Shown piece after piece: positions 63,250 through 64,000 of a DNA stretch of 64,000 nt. Each line of letters opens with the position of its first letter. The first letter of the stretch is position 1. The DNA is from Mollicutes bacterium. Lineage in GTDB: Bacteria; Bacillota_I; Bacilli_A; Izemoplasmatales; Izemoplasmataceae. Both the position numbers and the translations under genes were made by a program. Under the pieces are notes generated by a model. That model was not told the origin of the DNA and did not search any database. It saw nothing but the letters and a program-made list of their open reading frames with translations. Where the stretch lies: positions 54,907-118,906 of the forward strand of contig PULR01000033.1 of the NCBI GenBank assembly GCA_003551005.1, in the 5' to 3' direction.

Positions 63250-63981
63250 ATGAAACGCATGATTGCCCTGACCCTTTTCACCCTCGTTCTCACCCTCGCC
63301 GCCTGTAACGAGGAGACAAGCGAGACCTATACCATCGAGGTCGAGGCGAATATCCCCCTTGAATACACCATCGAACCCTCTTTTGAAGTCGAACCGGGCG
63401 AATCGACCACGGTCTCGATTGAATCCTACAACGATGTCTATGCGTTCTCGCATTGGCGCGAGACATCCTCCCAGGCGACTTTGACCGCCAGGGAAAGCTA
63501 CACCTTTGAAGCCAGTCGAAACCGGACGCTCGTCGCGGTCTTCGAGGAGGCAGAGGATGTGGACGGCTTCGATGCGTTCGCCGAGCAGGCCGACATCGAA
63601 GAAGGGCAAGCCTACACCACGCCGATGAGCGTCGCGCTTTATCTGCACGAATACGGCGAACTGCCTCCGAACTACATCCCCTACGCGGAATTTGAGGAGA
63701 CCGAATGGACCGAGGACCAAATCCGCGATCAGACTGAGGAACCTTTCAAAAGCCTCGGCTACAAGTCTTTCTCCAACCGTGATGAAACTCTGGATGAGGG
63801 CGAGGAATTCGAATGGTGGAAGACAGCGGACATCCAGTTCGACGGGGGTCGCCTTCGTGGTATCGAACGGCTCGTCTTCAACAACGAGGGCACGATCTAC
63901 TTCACGGATGATCACTACGACAGCTATACTCAGTTCGTGGACGGTTCACACGAACCGGAGCGGACGATCGAGCGTCCGTGA
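63250..63981 (+). CDS. Lipoprotein with barnase-like domain lacking key catalytic residues
   Basis: 243 residues. Lipobox LTLAAC (Cys19); a bacterial-repeat (InlB B-repeat/PF18998-like) module at about 27-100 (AFSHWRETS...LVAVFEE); then a barnase/binase-type domain at 124-231. Matches: VALYLHEYGELPPNYI to VADYLQTYHKLPDNYI, FSNRD to FSNRE, WKTADIQF to WREADINY, DDHYDSYT to TDHYQTFT. R203, R207 and H222 correspond to barnase R83, R87 and H102, but T192 replaces the general base E73, Y145 replaces K27, and D178 replaces E60. Fold assignment is by pattern; activity is doubtful. ATG 63250 after AAGGAGTG. No barstar gene in the window. Confidence 0.8.
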   Translation: MKRMIALTLFTLVLTLAACNEETSETYTIEVEANIPLEYTIEPSFEVEPGESTTVSIESYNDVYAFSHWRETSSQATLTARESYTFEASRNRTLVAVFEEAEDVDGFDAFAEQADIEEGQAYTTPMSVALYLHEYGELPPNYIPYAEFEETEWTEDQIRDQTEEPFKSLGYKSFSNRDETLDEGEEFEWWKTADIQFDGGRLRGIERLVFNNEGTIYFTDDHYDSYTQFVDGSHEPERTIERP

Positions 63982-64000
63982 AGAGCGAAAAAAACAAGCA

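Overview
The window is a GC-rich chromosomal segment of a Bacilli-type (Bacillota) bacterium that uses the standard genetic code (TGA is a frequent stop). The evidence is gene order. comEC-holA-rpsT, pgsA-recA-rny-ymdB-miaB-ylbF-like-mutS-mutL-miaA, rluB...cmk-rpsA(ypfD)-der-gpsA-hup and nusB-xseA-xseB-dxs-tlyA-recN all follow the Bacillus order. The sporulation genes that sit among them in Bacillus (spoVS, cotE, spoIVA), and folD, ispA, argR and cinA, are absent. I infer a non-sporulating, probably fermentative lineage, perhaps near the Acholeplasma/Izemoplasma/Haloplasma branch; genus and order cannot be fixed from the sequence.

Layout. 1-8.7 kb: competence, replication and translation genes, recA, RNase Y and YmdB. 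8.7-17.8 kb: miaB, a YlbF-family protein, an unknown tail-anchored protein, mutS, a DUF3137-like membrane protein, mutL and miaA. 17.8-25.4 kb (minus strand): an amino-acid catabolic block with aminotransferase, PEP-carboxykinase-like protein, leucine dehydrogenase, phosphate butyryltransferase and butyrate kinase in one operon, next to tryptophanase; both promoters carry cre-like boxes. 25.5-31.2 kb: small proteins, EF-P, a CNNM/CorC transporter and RluB. 31.2-33.3 kb: K+-dependent membrane pyrophosphatase. 33.5-38.3 kb: cmk, S1 protein, der, gpsA, HU. 38.3-44 kb: ankyrin protein, CPBP protease, XTP pyrophosphatase, a stand-alone cobalamin-binding protein coupled to an ABC transporter, and a phosphodiesterase. 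44-50.2 kb: nusB to recN. 50.2-64 kb: DinB, then an envelope-rich region with a 1,080-residue repeat lipoprotein, aldehyde dehydrogenase, two S41-like exported proteins around a UbiA prenyltransferase, small lipoproteins, and a lipoprotein with a barnase-like domain lacking key catalytic residues.

Together the genes suggest an organism that gains ATP from amino acids through acyl phosphates, uses pyrophosphate to energise its membrane, and carries full mismatch repair, competence and recombination functions. Promoters are often extended -10 type (TGnTATAAT), and several place the Shine-Dalgarno sequence about six bases after the -10 box. Gaps without genes are all shorter than 300 bases; the longest (33289-33513 and 6070-6265) hold promoters and leaders. 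I see no rRNA, tRNA, CRISPR array, insertion sequence or prophage.
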